This document shows positions 43,020 to 51,735 of a stretch of 64,000 nt of DNA, piece after piece. The stretch is from Jatrophihabitans_A sp035248685. Its GTDB lineage: Bacteria > Actinomycetota > Actinomycetes > Mycobacteriales > Jatrophihabitantaceae. A program made the translations under genes and the position numbers. The notes under the pieces were generated by a model. It was given only the letters and a program-made list of their open reading frames with translations, had not been told where the DNA came from and made no database searches. The stretch lies in NCBI GenBank assembly GCA_035248685.1, contig DATFHF010000040.1, forward strand, positions 1 through 64,000. Direction: 5' to 3'. The stretch's first letter is position 1; every line of letters starts with the position of its first letter.

Positions 43020-43787
43020 ATGTCGCGTTCCTTCGACGAGCTGGTCGGCGAGGCCGCGAACGCCGACGTCTCCGGGTGGGACTTCTCCTGGCTTGCTGGC
43101 CGAGCCACCGAGCAGCGCCCGTCCTGGGGATACCAGCGGCTGCTGGCAGCGCGACTTGCCGAGGTCGGGGCTGCGCTGGATCTACAGACCGGCGGCGGCG
43201 AGGTGCTCGCCGGCATACCGGCGTTCCCGGCCACCATGGTTGCCACCGAGTCCTGGCCGCCCAACGTGCAGTTGGCGACCCAGCGACTGCACCCGCGCGG
43301 TGTGGTGGTCGTCGCCGATCAGGGCCGGCCGCCACTGCCGTTCGCCGATGCCGCGTTCGATCTCGTCAGCAGCCGGCACCCCGCCACCGTGTGGTGGCCG
43401 GAGATCGCCCGGGTACTGCGCCCGGGCGGCAGCTACTTCGCCCAACACGTCGGGCCGGAGAGCAACGTCGAGCTGTACGAGTTCTTCTTAGGCAGCCAGC
43501 GCGACGGGACATCGGACGTCCTGCACGACCGGCATTCGACCGTCGAGGCGGCCGCGGCCGAGCAAGCGGGCCTCACCGTGACCGACTTGCGCACCGAGCG
43601 GCTGCGTGTCGAGTTCTTCGACATCGGCGCGGTGATCTACTTCCTTCGCAAGGTGATCTGGACGGTGCCCGACTTCACCATCGATCGGTACGCCGAACGA
43701 CTGGCGCAGCTGCACCGACACATCGGCGAGCACGGCTTGTTCGTCTCACATGCGTCCCGGACACTGATCGAAGCCCGCAAGCGCTGA
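43020..43787 (+). CDS. Class I SAM-dependent methyltransferase
   Basis: A 255-aa protein. The glycine motif ALDLQTGGGEVLAG binds SAM. LPFADAAFDLVSSRH and RVLRPGGSYFAQHVG are motifs II-III of the ubiE-like Methyltransf_11 fold. It starts 4 nt after the HTH stop but has no evident link to that pair. The substrate is unknown. Confidence 0.85.
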   Translation: MSRSFDELVGEAANADVSGWDFSWLAGRATEQRPSWGYQRLLAARLAEVGAALDLQTGGGEVLAGIPAFPATMVATESWPPNVQLATQRLHPRGVVVVADQGRPPLPFADAAFDLVSSRHPATVWWPEIARVLRPGGSYFAQHVGPESNVELYEFFLGSQRDGTSDVLHDRHSTVEAAAAEQAGLTVTDLRTERLRVEFFDIGAVIYFLRKVIWTVPDFTIDRYAERLAQLHRHIGEHGLFVSHASRTLIEARKR

Positions 43788-43857
43788 CGCAGCAGCTGGC
43801 GCCGCCGATGTGTCTATAGGGCAAGAACCATCATCGGCGAGCCCAGGAGGGGCACAG

Positions 43858-45699
43858 ATGTTCGGCTCCATTTCCGCGCTCGCGGCTCTGCTGGTGGCCT
43901 GCCTGGCCGCCGGCGGACGCCCCGCGCCGGAGCAGCCGACTCCGGTCCATCCGATCAGCGCGCACCCCAGCCCCAGCCACCCGAGCACCGCGCCGATCCC
44001 GGTCGGCAGGCCGGCCGCGGCGGTAAACCCGAACGCCGCCACCCTCGCGTTCAACGGCATGTCCGAGGCCCAACGGGTCGGCCAGCTGTTCATGGTCGGC
44101 ACACCCGCCTCCTGGCTCAGCAGCCAGACCGTCACCGACATTCAGACCTATCACGCCGGCAACGTCATCCTGACCGGACGCAGCTGGGCCGGGGTGGCAG
44201 CCACCGCCGCGGTTACCGCCTCGTTGCAGGCTAAGGCGGACGCGGCGGCCACCTCGGGCCTGCCACTGTTCATCTCCACCGACCAGGAGGGCGGCCAGGT
44301 CCAGGTGCTGTCCGGTCCGGGCTTTTCCAGCATCCCGAGCGGACTCAGCCAGGGCGGTTACGCAACCAGCACACTGCGCGCCGACGCCCACACCTGGGGC
44401 AGCCAGCTCAAGGCGGCCGGCGTGAACGTCGACCTAGCCCCGGTGCTCGACACCATCCCGAGTGCGGCGTTCGCACCGCAAAACAAACCGATCGGCTACT
44501 ACCAGCGCGAGTACGGCTTCGACCCGACCACCGTCTCGGCCAAGGGCGGCGCCTTCGCCCAGGGCATGGCTGACGCCGGCATCGACGCCACCGTCAAGCA
44601 CTTCCCGGGCCTGGGCCGGGTCGCCGCGAACACCGATACCAATTCCGGCGTCACCGACACCCAGACCACCCGGAACGACGCCTACCTCGCCCCGTTCGCC
44701 CACGCCATCGCCGCCGGCGTGCCGATGCTGATGATGTCGACCGCCTACTACAGCAAGATCGACCCGGCCAACCCGGCCGCCTTCTCGTCCACCATCGTGA
44801 CCGGCATGGTGCGCGGTGACCTCGGTTTCACCGGCGTGATCATCAGCGACAGCCTCAACGCGACCCAGGTGTCGGCGTGGTCCCCGGCCGATCGCGCCAT
44901 CAACTTCCTGAAAGCCGGCGGCAACCTGGTGCTGATCAACGACCCGTCCCTGCTGCCGGCGATGTACAACGCGGTGCTGAACAAGGCCGGTTCCGACCCG
45001 AGCTTCAAGGCCAAGGTGGACGCCTCGGCCATGCGGGTGCTGACCGCCAAGCAGAACCGTGGCCTGCTGGCCCACGGCATGGACGTCTCCAGCGCCCAGG
45101 GCAGCGTCGACTGGCAGGCCGCCTACAACAACGGCGCGCGGTTCGCCTACATCAAGGCCAGCGAGGGGATCAGCTACCTCAACCCGTCATTCAGCCAGCA
45201 GTACGACGGCTCCTACAACATCGGCATGATTCGCGGCGCGTACCACTTCGCCCACCCGAGTAGCTCGACCGGAACGGTCCAGGCCGACTACTTCATCAGC
45301 CACGGCGGCGGCTGGTCGGCCGACGGGAAGACCCTGCCGCCGGCGCTGGACCTGCAGAACAACCCGTCCGGCGCCCAGTGCTACGGCCTGTCCACGGCTG
45401 GCATGGTCAGCTGGATCAAGGCCTTCTCCGACGAGGTGCACCGCAAGACCAATAAGTACCCGATGATCGGCACCACCTTCGCCTGGTGGGACGCCTGCAC
45501 CGGCAACTCCTCGGCATTCGCGGCCACCAACCCGTTCTGGCTGGATAGCTTCACCAGCTCACCGCCGTCGTCCCTGCCGGCCGGCACCGCCACCTGGACG
45601 ATCTGGCAGAGCGCGAGCTCCGGACTCCTGCCCGGCGGGCAGGACCAGTTCAACGGCAGCTGGGCCCGGCTTCAGGTGCTGGCCACCAACCACGACTGA
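43858..45699 (+). CDS. Secreted GH3 glucosaminidase fused to GH25 lysozyme
   Basis: The product is 613 aa from ATG 43858, with AGGAGG 8 nt upstream. The N-terminal hydrophobic segment has a possible lipobox LVAC, then a Pro/His-rich linker. Residues ~65-395 are a GH3 domain (STDQEGGQVQVL, VKHFPGLGRVAANTDTNSG, GVIISDSL). Residues ~407-613 are GH25 (GMDVSSAQGSVDW, YIKASEGISY, GAYHFAHPS). The two would cut both glycosidic bonds of peptidoglycan: glucosaminidase and muramidase. The fusion suggests complete glycan-strand degradation or recycling outside the membrane. Confidence 0.9.
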   Translation: MFGSISALAALLVACLAAGGRPAPEQPTPVHPISAHPSPSHPSTAPIPVGRPAAAVNPNAATLAFNGMSEAQRVGQLFMVGTPASWLSSQTVTDIQTYHAGNVILTGRSWAGVAATAAVTASLQAKADAAATSGLPLFISTDQEGGQVQVLSGPGFSSIPSGLSQGGYATSTLRADAHTWGSQLKAAGVNVDLAPVLDTIPSAAFAPQNKPIGYYQREYGFDPTTVSAKGGAFAQGMADAGIDATVKHFPGLGRVAANTDTNSGVTDTQTTRNDAYLAPFAHAIAAGVPMLMMSTAYYSKIDPANPAAFSSTIVTGMVRGDLGFTGVIISDSLNATQVSAWSPADRAINFLKAGGNLVLINDPSLLPAMYNAVLNKAGSDPSFKAKVDASAMRVLTAKQNRGLLAHGMDVSSAQGSVDWQAAYNNGARFAYIKASEGISYLNPSFSQQYDGSYNIGMIRGAYHFAHPSSSTGTVQADYFISHGGGWSADGKTLPPALDLQNNPSGAQCYGLSTAGMVSWIKAFSDEVHRKTNKYPMIGTTFAWWDACTGNSSAFAATNPFWLDSFTSSPPSSLPAGTATWTIWQSASSGLLPGGQDQFNGSWARLQVLATNHD

Positions 45700-45876
45700 C
45701 CGACGCACCGACCCGGCTTGGACCGCCGGCCACAGAGGGCAATATTTCGAACAATCGCGGTCAAATGTCGCCGTACGCTCGGTTCAACGACCACCGAGCC
45801 GAGGCCACCAACCCGTCGGAATCCCCTGCTGGCACTCCGTCACCGGCGGTCCGCCAGCGTCTCGATGGGGGTCGCC

Positions 45877-46698
45877 ATGATGCCTGCGACAGGCCCGGGA
45901 CAGATCCTGGTCGGCGTCCCTGCCCGGCCGGTTCGGCTGATCCGCTCCAGCGCGGTGGCGACCGGTCTTCGGGACTGGCCGGACTGGTTCGCCGACGCGC
46001 ACGCCGAGTTCCGCGCCACCTTGCTCGCCGCTGCCGGCTACCCCTGCGACTTCGGTGTCAGCAGCGAACGCACTGACCAGAACTGGTTCACCGCACTCGA
46101 CGAACGCCAGCCCGGCCTGGGTACCGCCGAACTGGCCGAGACGCTCGCTGACTTCGTCCCACTGGCTCGATCCGGGCCGCCCCGCCAGTCGCTGGTAGTG
46201 CTGGTCGGTCCACCGCGCCGGTACCCGGAGCTCGCCCAGCATGCCGCCCAGTTCTGGGCGGTGCTTCGCCAGCTAACCCGGCAGGACCGGCAGCCGTGGC
46301 CGGCCCGATACCCGCTGGATCCGACATCGCCCGACTGGCGCTGGTGCTTCGCCGGGCAGCCGTGGTCGGTGTTCGGCGCCAGCCCCGACTACCGGCACCG
46401 ACGCAGCCGCAACCTCGGACGCTGCCTGACCATCGTTTTCCAGCTCGCCGGCCGGGTCTACGAGGGGCTAGCCGGATCGCCGGCCGGCACCGCCGCCAAG
46501 CAGCGCATCCGCAGCCGGCTTGGCCAGTACGACCTGGTGGGACCGCACCCGCACCTCGGGCTGATCGAGCAGCCGGTGAGCTACCGGTGGCGGCGGTACT
46601 TCCTGCCCGACGACAACCGGGACGTCGACGAGCAGGCCTGCCCGTGGACCGCGCCCAGTGCCTGGACCCGTCCGCCCCGTCTGGAGGTGGCCCGATGA
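45877..46698 (+). CDS. YqcI/YcgG family protein
   Basis: A 273-aa protein; the start is uncertain (ATG 45877 or 45865). YPCDFGV near the N-terminus, DWRWCFAGQPWSVFGASPDY and HRRSRNLGRCLTIVFQ fit the YqcI/YcgG family, which has no assigned chemistry in my knowledge. The next protein is a divergent NDP-kinase-like protein, joined through two overlapping mini-ORFs. A two-enzyme pathway is plausible but unproven. Confidence 0.72.
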   Translation: MMPATGPGQILVGVPARPVRLIRSSAVATGLRDWPDWFADAHAEFRATLLAAAGYPCDFGVSSERTDQNWFTALDERQPGLGTAELAETLADFVPLARSGPPRQSLVVLVGPPRRYPELAQHAAQFWAVLRQLTRQDRQPWPARYPLDPTSPDWRWCFAGQPWSVFGASPDYRHRRSRNLGRCLTIVFQLAGRVYEGLAGSPAGTAAKQRIRSRLGQYDLVGPHPHLGLIEQPVSYRWRRYFLPDDNRDVDEQACPWTAPSAWTRPPRLEVAR

Positions 46699-46802
46699 AA
46701 GCTCTGTCGCCCGCGAGTGGGCACTTCCAGCACGAATGGGCGGTTGCAACTGCCCACCGGGCGCGCAAACGCCCACTCGCAACGCGGGTCGGCGCCCGAT
46801 GA
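46695..46802 (+). repeat. Second repeat family with 35-aa mini-ORF between YqcI and the coupling repeat
   Basis: ATG 46695 overlaps the YqcI-like stop (ATGA). The 35-codon ORF ends at TGA 46800-46802, overlapping the ATG of the next mini-ORF. It contains GCGAGTGGGC and, near its end, its reverse complement GCCCACTCGC, plus the near-palindrome TGGGCGGTTGCAACTGCCCA in between. The structure suggests a folded mobile repeat rather than a protein-coding gene. Confidence 0.55.
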
Positions 46803-46888
46803 GCGAGCATCGCAGCGAGGTACGAGCGAGGAGCGGAGCTCATCTCGCGATGAGCGCTCGCGCGAAGAGCAGGTGGCCGGATGAGTAG
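46799..46888 (+). repeat. Coupling repeat copy B with 29-aa mini-ORF
   Basis: ATG 46799 overlaps the previous stop. The ORF, again 30 codons long, begins MSEHRSEVRARSG and contains MSARAKSR. It stops at TAG 46886-46888 inside the next gene, whose ATG is 46881. The core (46850-46869) equals copy A. The 5' arms align too, but a small indel moves the core to another frame, so frame is not conserved while coupling is. Confidence 0.75.
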
Positions 46889-47789
46889 TCCCGGCTTCTG
46901 GGACCAGCACGTCTTCGTCCTGCTCACCCCGGACGCGATCCTGCGCGGGATCCAGCGCGAGTTCATCTACCGGCTGCGGGCGGAGGACTTCACCCCGGTG
47001 GCGGCCACTCTGGTGCACAGCAATTCGGACATGATCGATGACCTGTACGCCGACGTGATCGCCGGCAGCTGGGAAACTTGGCGCTACCGGATGGTCGATG
47101 ACGCGTTCAGCCTGGCCCCGAGCCTGGGCCTGATCTGCCGCTACGACGGGATCGAAGGCGATCCACACACCGTGATGCGGCACCTGAAGGGATCCCAGCA
47201 CCCGGCCAAGACCTCGCCCGGTGAGCTGCGCCGGGACTTCGGCGCGGTGAACAGCATCCTCGGGGTGATGCATGCCGCGGACAACCCGCGGGATTCGGAG
47301 AAGGAGGCCAGGCTGTTCGGGCTGACCGAGGCGGACGCCGGGCCGGTCAGTGACCGGATCGACCTGCTCTGCGCGCTCACCACGCCGGTTTCGCCCGAAC
47401 ATCGCGACTTCGACGCGGTGCTGGGACAGCTGCGGGCGGCCATCGTGGTGGCGTTCCTGCCCAGGCTGGCCGACCCGGTCACCGTCGACCGGCTACGGGC
47501 GCTGCTGGCGCGGCCGGGCTCGACCGGCAGCCATTCGCTGACCGACGCCGACCCGGCTCCGTTAGCGGCGCCAGGTGCCGGAATCGAGCTGGCCCGGCTG
47601 TGCGCCGGCCGGATACCCGGCGATCTGCTGCCGGTGCTGGCCTGCGAGTTCACCGAGACCACCCGGGGCAACTGGCGCGGCGCCGAGCTGTTCTCGGCGA
47701 TCCGCCGGCACGGCCTGGAACTGGACGCCTGGCAACGCCTGGTGCTGGAGAGCAGCCTGTACTTCGAGCCGGACCGCCGGCGCTGGTAG
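46881..47789 (+). CDS. Divergent nucleoside-diphosphate-kinase-like protein
   Basis: A 302-aa protein. Residues ~8-140 follow the NDP-kinase fold: HVFVLLTPDAILRG, LKGSQHPAKTSPGELRRDF, GVMHAADNPRDSEKEARLF, with the phospho-acceptor His131 retained. The conserved Lys of KPD is Thr and the Asn of NxxH is missing, and a ~160-residue C-terminal extension is present. NDP-kinase is normally ~140 aa. Altered activity or substrate is likely. It is coupled to the YqcI/YcgG gene. Confidence 0.75.
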   Translation: MSSPGFWDQHVFVLLTPDAILRGIQREFIYRLRAEDFTPVAATLVHSNSDMIDDLYADVIAGSWETWRYRMVDDAFSLAPSLGLICRYDGIEGDPHTVMRHLKGSQHPAKTSPGELRRDFGAVNSILGVMHAADNPRDSEKEARLFGLTEADAGPVSDRIDLLCALTTPVSPEHRDFDAVLGQLRAAIVVAFLPRLADPVTVDRLRALLARPGSTGSHSLTDADPAPLAAPGAGIELARLCAGRIPGDLLPVLACEFTETTRGNWRGAELFSAIRRHGLELDAWQRLVLESSLYFEPDRRRW

Positions 47790-47805
47790 CGCCGACTCAA
47801 CTGGC

Positions 47806-47825
47806 ACGACCGGCTTGCTGGTCGT
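47806..47825 (+). terminator. Hairpin downstream of the NDP-kinase-like gene
   Basis: ACGACCGGC (47806-47814) pairs with GCTGGTCGT (47817-47825) over a TT loop with one G-T wobble. It lies 17 nt after the stop codon. It has no T-run, as is common in actinobacteria. Confidence 0.6.
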
Positions 47826-47977
47826 CCTCCGATCGGGATGATCCTTGTTACATATGGCCTTACCCGCGTGTCGGTCGGCGGCGCCTGTGAACCGGCTGCC
47901 TATGGTTCCAGGGGCAGGCCGAGTGCCTGCCGGCGAATGGGCGGTCGGTAGGACCGTCTGCGACACGGGAGATTCAC

Positions 47978-48262
47978 ATGGCAATCCGCATCAAGAGCGA
48001 TCCGGTCCGGGGCGAGACCAAGCTGCAGTTCGTACTGCCCGACGACGTGCACGACGGACCGGTGTCGGCCGTGGGCAGCTTCAACGGCTGGCAGCCAGGA
48101 GCGCACAAGCTGGTGCGGCGCAGCAACGGCACTCGGAGCGTCACCGTCGCGGTGCCCGCCGGCGAACCGGTCCGCTTCCGCTACCTGGGCTCCGGCGGAG
48201 TCTGGTTCGACGACCCGGACGCGCACGCCTTCGACCACGAGGGCGGCCTGCTGCTCGCCTAG
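47978..48262 (+). CDS. CBM48/isoamylase-N-like glycogen-binding protein
   Basis: A 94-aa protein. VSAVGSFNGWQPGAHKL and FRYLGSGGVWFDDPDA match the early-set (CBM48/AMPK-beta) fold, which binds alpha-glucans. It stands alone with a good ribosome binding site (GGGAG). In such small proteins the domain often acts as a standalone glycogen-binding or regulatory unit. Confidence 0.8.
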   Translation: MAIRIKSDPVRGETKLQFVLPDDVHDGPVSAVGSFNGWQPGAHKLVRRSNGTRSVTVAVPAGEPVRFRYLGSGGVWFDDPDAHAFDHEGGLLLA

Positions 48263-48283
48263 CGCGACGCGCCAGGACGGGGT

Positions 48284-48937
48284 TTACCAGCGGTCGGAGT
48301 GCAGCACCTCATCCAGCGGTTGCCGGGCGGCCGGCCGGAACTCGCTACCGGTGTAGTACGCGGTCGGGATCAGCGCACCCTGGTGCACGCCCGGCGGTAG
48401 CCCCAGGATCTCGGCCACCTCTGCCTCGTAGCTCAGGTGCAGCGTGGTCCAGGCAGTGCCCAGCCGCCGGGCCCGGGCGGCCAGCATGTAGCTCCACACC
48501 GCCGGCAGCAGCGAACCCCATAGACCGGCCTGGTTACCGACCGGCAGGTCCCGTCCGGTCTGCAGGCAGGGCAGTACAAGCACCGGCACGTCGGCCATGT
48601 GCTCGCCGAGGTAGGCCACGCTGTCGCCGACCCGGCGCTGTACCGGCGCCCGGCCCGGGTCGTCGGCGAACAACCGGGCGGCCGAACCGCTGGAGGCCAG
48701 ATACTGCTCGGTGGCCCGCCGATAAACCTGCCCGACCGCGCGACGCTGCTCGGCGTCGGTGATCACCAGCCAGTGCCAACCCTGCCGGTTCGAACCAGAC
48801 GGGGCCTGCAGCGCGATCCGCAGGCATTGCCGGATCAGCTCGTCCGGCACCGGCCGAGCCAAGTCGAGACGCTTGCGAACCGTGCGGGTGGTGCTCAGCA
48901 ACTCGTCCGGGTTCAGCGGCAGGATCTGCTCGGTCAT
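48284..48937 (-). CDS. Nitroreductase-family FMN oxidoreductase
   Basis: A 217-aa protein. TTRTVRKRLDLARPVPDELI is the N-terminal flavin/loop motif, with APSGSNRQGWHW and GSLLPAVWSYMLAARARRLGT following. The family reduces nitro, quinone or related groups with NAD(P)H. It is divergent from purF and convergent with the CBM48 gene. Confidence 0.87.
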   Translation of the reverse strand: MTEQILPLNPDELLSTTRTVRKRLDLARPVPDELIRQCLRIALQAPSGSNRQGWHWLVITDAEQRRAVGQVYRRATEQYLASSGSAARLFADDPGRAPVQRRVGDSVAYLGEHMADVPVLVLPCLQTGRDLPVGNQAGLWGSLLPAVWSYMLAARARRLGTAWTTLHLSYEAEVAEILGLPPGVHQGALIPTAYYTGSEFRPAARQPLDEVLHSDRW

Positions 48938-49010
48938 CCGGCCATCCTGACACCCGGCCGGCTCGCTCAGCTGAACGGGCGGCCGCCCGGCTTACGGTAT
49001 CGTCGGGCTT

Positions 49011-50456
49011 ATGCAGCCGGGTGACGAGATTCGGGAAGCCTGCGGCGTCTTCGGAATCTGGACCCCATCGCTTTCGGCACAGCCGGTCTCGCACATGACC
49101 TATCTGGGGCTGTTCGCGCTCCAGCACCGCGGCCAGGAATCGGCCGGCATCGCGGTCAGCGACGGCGCCAAGATCTGGGTGTACCGCGGCATGGGCCTGG
49201 TCTCCTCGATCTTCGACGATCACAGCTTGGCCGCGCTGCAAGGTCACATCGCGGTGGGCCACACCCGCTACTCGACCACCGGCTCGAGCACCTGGGCCAA
49301 CGCCCAACCGGTCTACCGGGACACCGAGAGCTACCAGTTCGTCCTTGCCCACAACGGCAATCTGGTCAACACCGATGAGTTGGCAGCCAGCGAGGACCTG
49401 GACCTCGGCGACGTCGACAGCGACAGCGACGTGGTCGCCGGCCTGCTCGCCAACGAGTTGCTCCGGCAGCTGCCGGCCGAGGACGAGGCCGGCCGCTTCG
49501 AAGCGGCGCTGGCCCGGATCCTGCCCCGGCTGTCGGGGGCCTACTCCTTCGTCCTGATGACCGAGACCAGCCTGATCGGCATCCGCGACCCCAACGGCTT
49601 CCGGCCGCTGTTCCTGGGCAGGTTGGCCGACGGTTGGGTGCTGGCCTCGGAGACGCCGGCCCTGGACGTGATCGGCGCCGAGCCGGTACGCGAGGTGGAG
49701 CCGGGCGAAATGGTGGTGATCACCGCCGACGGCGTCCACTCCATCCGGCCGTTCGCGGTCGAGGAGATCAACCCCACGCTGTGCGCCTTCGAGTACGTCT
49801 ACTTCGCCCGGCCGGACGGGGATCTGCGCGGGGTGAACGTGCACGGCGCCCGGCAGCGGATGGGCGAGAGCCTGGCCCGGCAGGCGCCGGTCGACGCGGA
49901 CCTGGTGATCCCGGTGCCGGAGTCCGGCATCCCGGGTGCGCAGGGCTTCGCCCGGCAGTCCGGCATCCCGTACGCCGACGGCTTCATCAAGAACCGCTAC
50001 ATCGGACGCAGCTTCATCGCGCCGACCCAGGAGCTTCGGCAAAACGCCGTCCGGATCAAGCTGAATCCGATCCGGGCCAACGTCGAGGGCAAGCGGCTGA
50101 TCGTGGTGGAGGACTCGATCGTGCGGGCCACCACGCTGCGCGAAACCATGCGGATGCTGCGCAAGGTCGGCGCGCTGGAGATTCACCTGCGGGTGCTCTC
50201 GCCGCCCTACCGTTGGCCCTGCTACTTCGGCATGAACACCACCGACCGGTCGCAGCTGATCGCGGCCAATATGGAGGTGGACGAGATCCGTGAATACCTC
50301 GGCGCCGACTCGCTGGCCTACCTTGACCTGCACGCGATGCTGACCGCCATCACCCCGCGGCCGGCCGGCTTCTGCACCGCCTGCCTGACCGGCGAGTACC
50401 CGTTGCCGGTGCCGATCCAGCTGAGCACGCTGGTCGGTGCGGCCCCGGTCGGCTGA
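49011..50456 (+). CDS. purF: Amidophosphoribosyltransferase
   Basis: A 481-aa enzyme of normal length. A ten-residue propeptide precedes Cys11 (ACGVFGIW), the glutaminase nucleophile. GLFALQHRGQESAGIAV and the PRPP motif VVEDSIVRATTLRET are present, as is a late Cys cluster. It makes phosphoribosylamine from PRPP and glutamine, the first step of purine synthesis. purM does not follow, unlike in many actinobacteria; two phosphoribosyltransferases do. Confidence 0.95.
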   Translation: MQPGDEIREACGVFGIWTPSLSAQPVSHMTYLGLFALQHRGQESAGIAVSDGAKIWVYRGMGLVSSIFDDHSLAALQGHIAVGHTRYSTTGSSTWANAQPVYRDTESYQFVLAHNGNLVNTDELAASEDLDLGDVDSDSDVVAGLLANELLRQLPAEDEAGRFEAALARILPRLSGAYSFVLMTETSLIGIRDPNGFRPLFLGRLADGWVLASETPALDVIGAEPVREVEPGEMVVITADGVHSIRPFAVEEINPTLCAFEYVYFARPDGDLRGVNVHGARQRMGESLARQAPVDADLVIPVPESGIPGAQGFARQSGIPYADGFIKNRYIGRSFIAPTQELRQNAVRIKLNPIRANVEGKRLIVVEDSIVRATTLRETMRMLRKVGALEIHLRVLSPPYRWPCYFGMNTTDRSQLIAANMEVDEIREYLGADSLAYLDLHAMLTAITPRPAGFCTACLTGEYPLPVPIQLSTLVGAAPVG

Positions 50457-50566
50457 CGACCGCGAGCCGCCGGCGCGGCCAGGGTCGGCCGCCGGTCGGT
50501 CGGAGTGGGTGCGTAGATTCTCTTTCGGCGCTGGCCTGCGCTGTGCACCGAAGGGAACGATCGCTT

Positions 50567-51067
50567 GTGAGTCAGCCAGCCGATCAGTTCGAGCGACTGT
50601 CGTGGCAGGAGTTCGGCGAGGCCAGCCATCGCCTAGCGCACATGATCAACGACGACGGCTTCCGCCCAGACCTGATCCTGGCCATCGCCCGCGGCGGGCT
50701 GTTCACCGCGGCCGCGCTGGGTTACGCGCTCGGCGTGAAGAACCTGCACGTGATGAACGTCGAGTTCTACACCGGCATCGACGAGCGGTTGCCGCTGCCG
50801 GTGATGCTGCCGCCGGTGCCGCAGGTGGTGGACCTGCGCGGTGCTCGGGTGCTGATCGCCGACGACATTGCCGACACCGGTGCCACCTTGAAGCTGGTGC
50901 GTGACTACTGCGCCGACCATGTGGCCGAGGCCCGATGCGCGGTGGTGTACGAGAAGGACCGGTCCACCGTCAAATGCGAGTACGTCTGGCGCCGGACCAA
51001 CAACTGGATCGACTTTCCCTGGTCGTCCGAAGAGCAGATCGTGGTCGCCAGCGAGTCGGCGAAGTAA
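50567..51067 (+). CDS. Phosphoribosyltransferase (purine type)
   Basis: The product is 166 aa from GTG 50567. AIARGGLFTAAALGYALG and the PRPP-binding VLIADDIADTGAT identify a type I phosphoribosyltransferase, close to xanthine/guanine enzymes. It precedes hpt by 4 nt and follows purF, so the three form a purine-salvage group. The base specificity is not deducible. Confidence 0.87.
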   Translation: MSQPADQFERLSWQEFGEASHRLAHMINDDGFRPDLILAIARGGLFTAAALGYALGVKNLHVMNVEFYTGIDERLPLPVMLPPVPQVVDLRGARVLIADDIADTGATLKLVRDYCADHVAEARCAVVYEKDRSTVKCEYVWRRTNNWIDFPWSSEEQIVVASESAK

Positions 51068-51071
51068 CCGG

Positions 51072-51632
51072 ATGGACGTCGAGGACTGCGGGCTGACCAA
51101 GGACGATGTGCTGCTGGACCGGGCGCAGATTGCCACCCGGATGACCGAGCTGGCAGCCGAGATCGACCAGCGATACCAAGGCTCGAACCTGCTGCTGGTG
51201 GGCGTGCTCGGCGGCGGTTTCATGATCATGGCCGACCTGTGCCGGGCGCTGTCGTTGCCGGTGGAGATCGACTGGCTGGGTGCTTCGTCCTACGGTTCCG
51301 GCTCGCGGTCTTCCGGCATCGTGCAGACCACCAAGGAGCTGGAGACCGACGTCGCCGGACGGCACGTGCTGCTGGTCGATGACATCCTCGACACCGGGCT
51401 GACCATCTCGTGGCTGACCCGGCTGATGCAGTCCGGCGGCGCGCGCAGCGTGGCCAGCTGCGTGTTGCTGCGCAAGCCGGCCACCTCGGCCCGCCGGATC
51501 GAGGCGGACTTCGTCGGTTTCGACATCCCGGACGTATTCGCGGTCGGCTTCGGACTGGACCACGCCGGCAAGTACCGCAACCTCAGTTGCGTCGCACAGG
51601 CCGATAAGGAATCGGCCCGGCAGCCAGCTTGA
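51072..51632 (+). CDS. hpt: Hypoxanthine phosphoribosyltransferase
   Basis: A 186-aa protein. LLVGVLGGGFMIMADLCRAL, WLGASSYGSGSRSSGIVQ and the PRPP motif VLLVDDILDTGLT are characteristic of HGPRT. It converts hypoxanthine or guanine plus PRPP to IMP or GMP. It starts 4 nt after the neighbouring phosphoribosyltransferase. Confidence 0.92.
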   Translation: MDVEDCGLTKDDVLLDRAQIATRMTELAAEIDQRYQGSNLLLVGVLGGGFMIMADLCRALSLPVEIDWLGASSYGSGSRSSGIVQTTKELETDVAGRHVLLVDDILDTGLTISWLTRLMQSGGARSVASCVLLRKPATSARRIEADFVGFDIPDVFAVGFGLDHAGKYRNLSCVAQADKESARQPA

Positions 51633-51735
51633 TCAGCGGCTTCGCCAACTACGCGTTGTATTGGCCGCCGCGGCGGACGGCCACCAGTCGGCTCAGCAAC
51701 GCCAGGTCCCCGGTCGCCACGAACGCATTCGCCGC

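Noticed and set aside
46695..46802. Insertion sequence or transposase fragment
   Set aside because: It has inverted segments but no transposase motif, target duplication or length typical of an IS.
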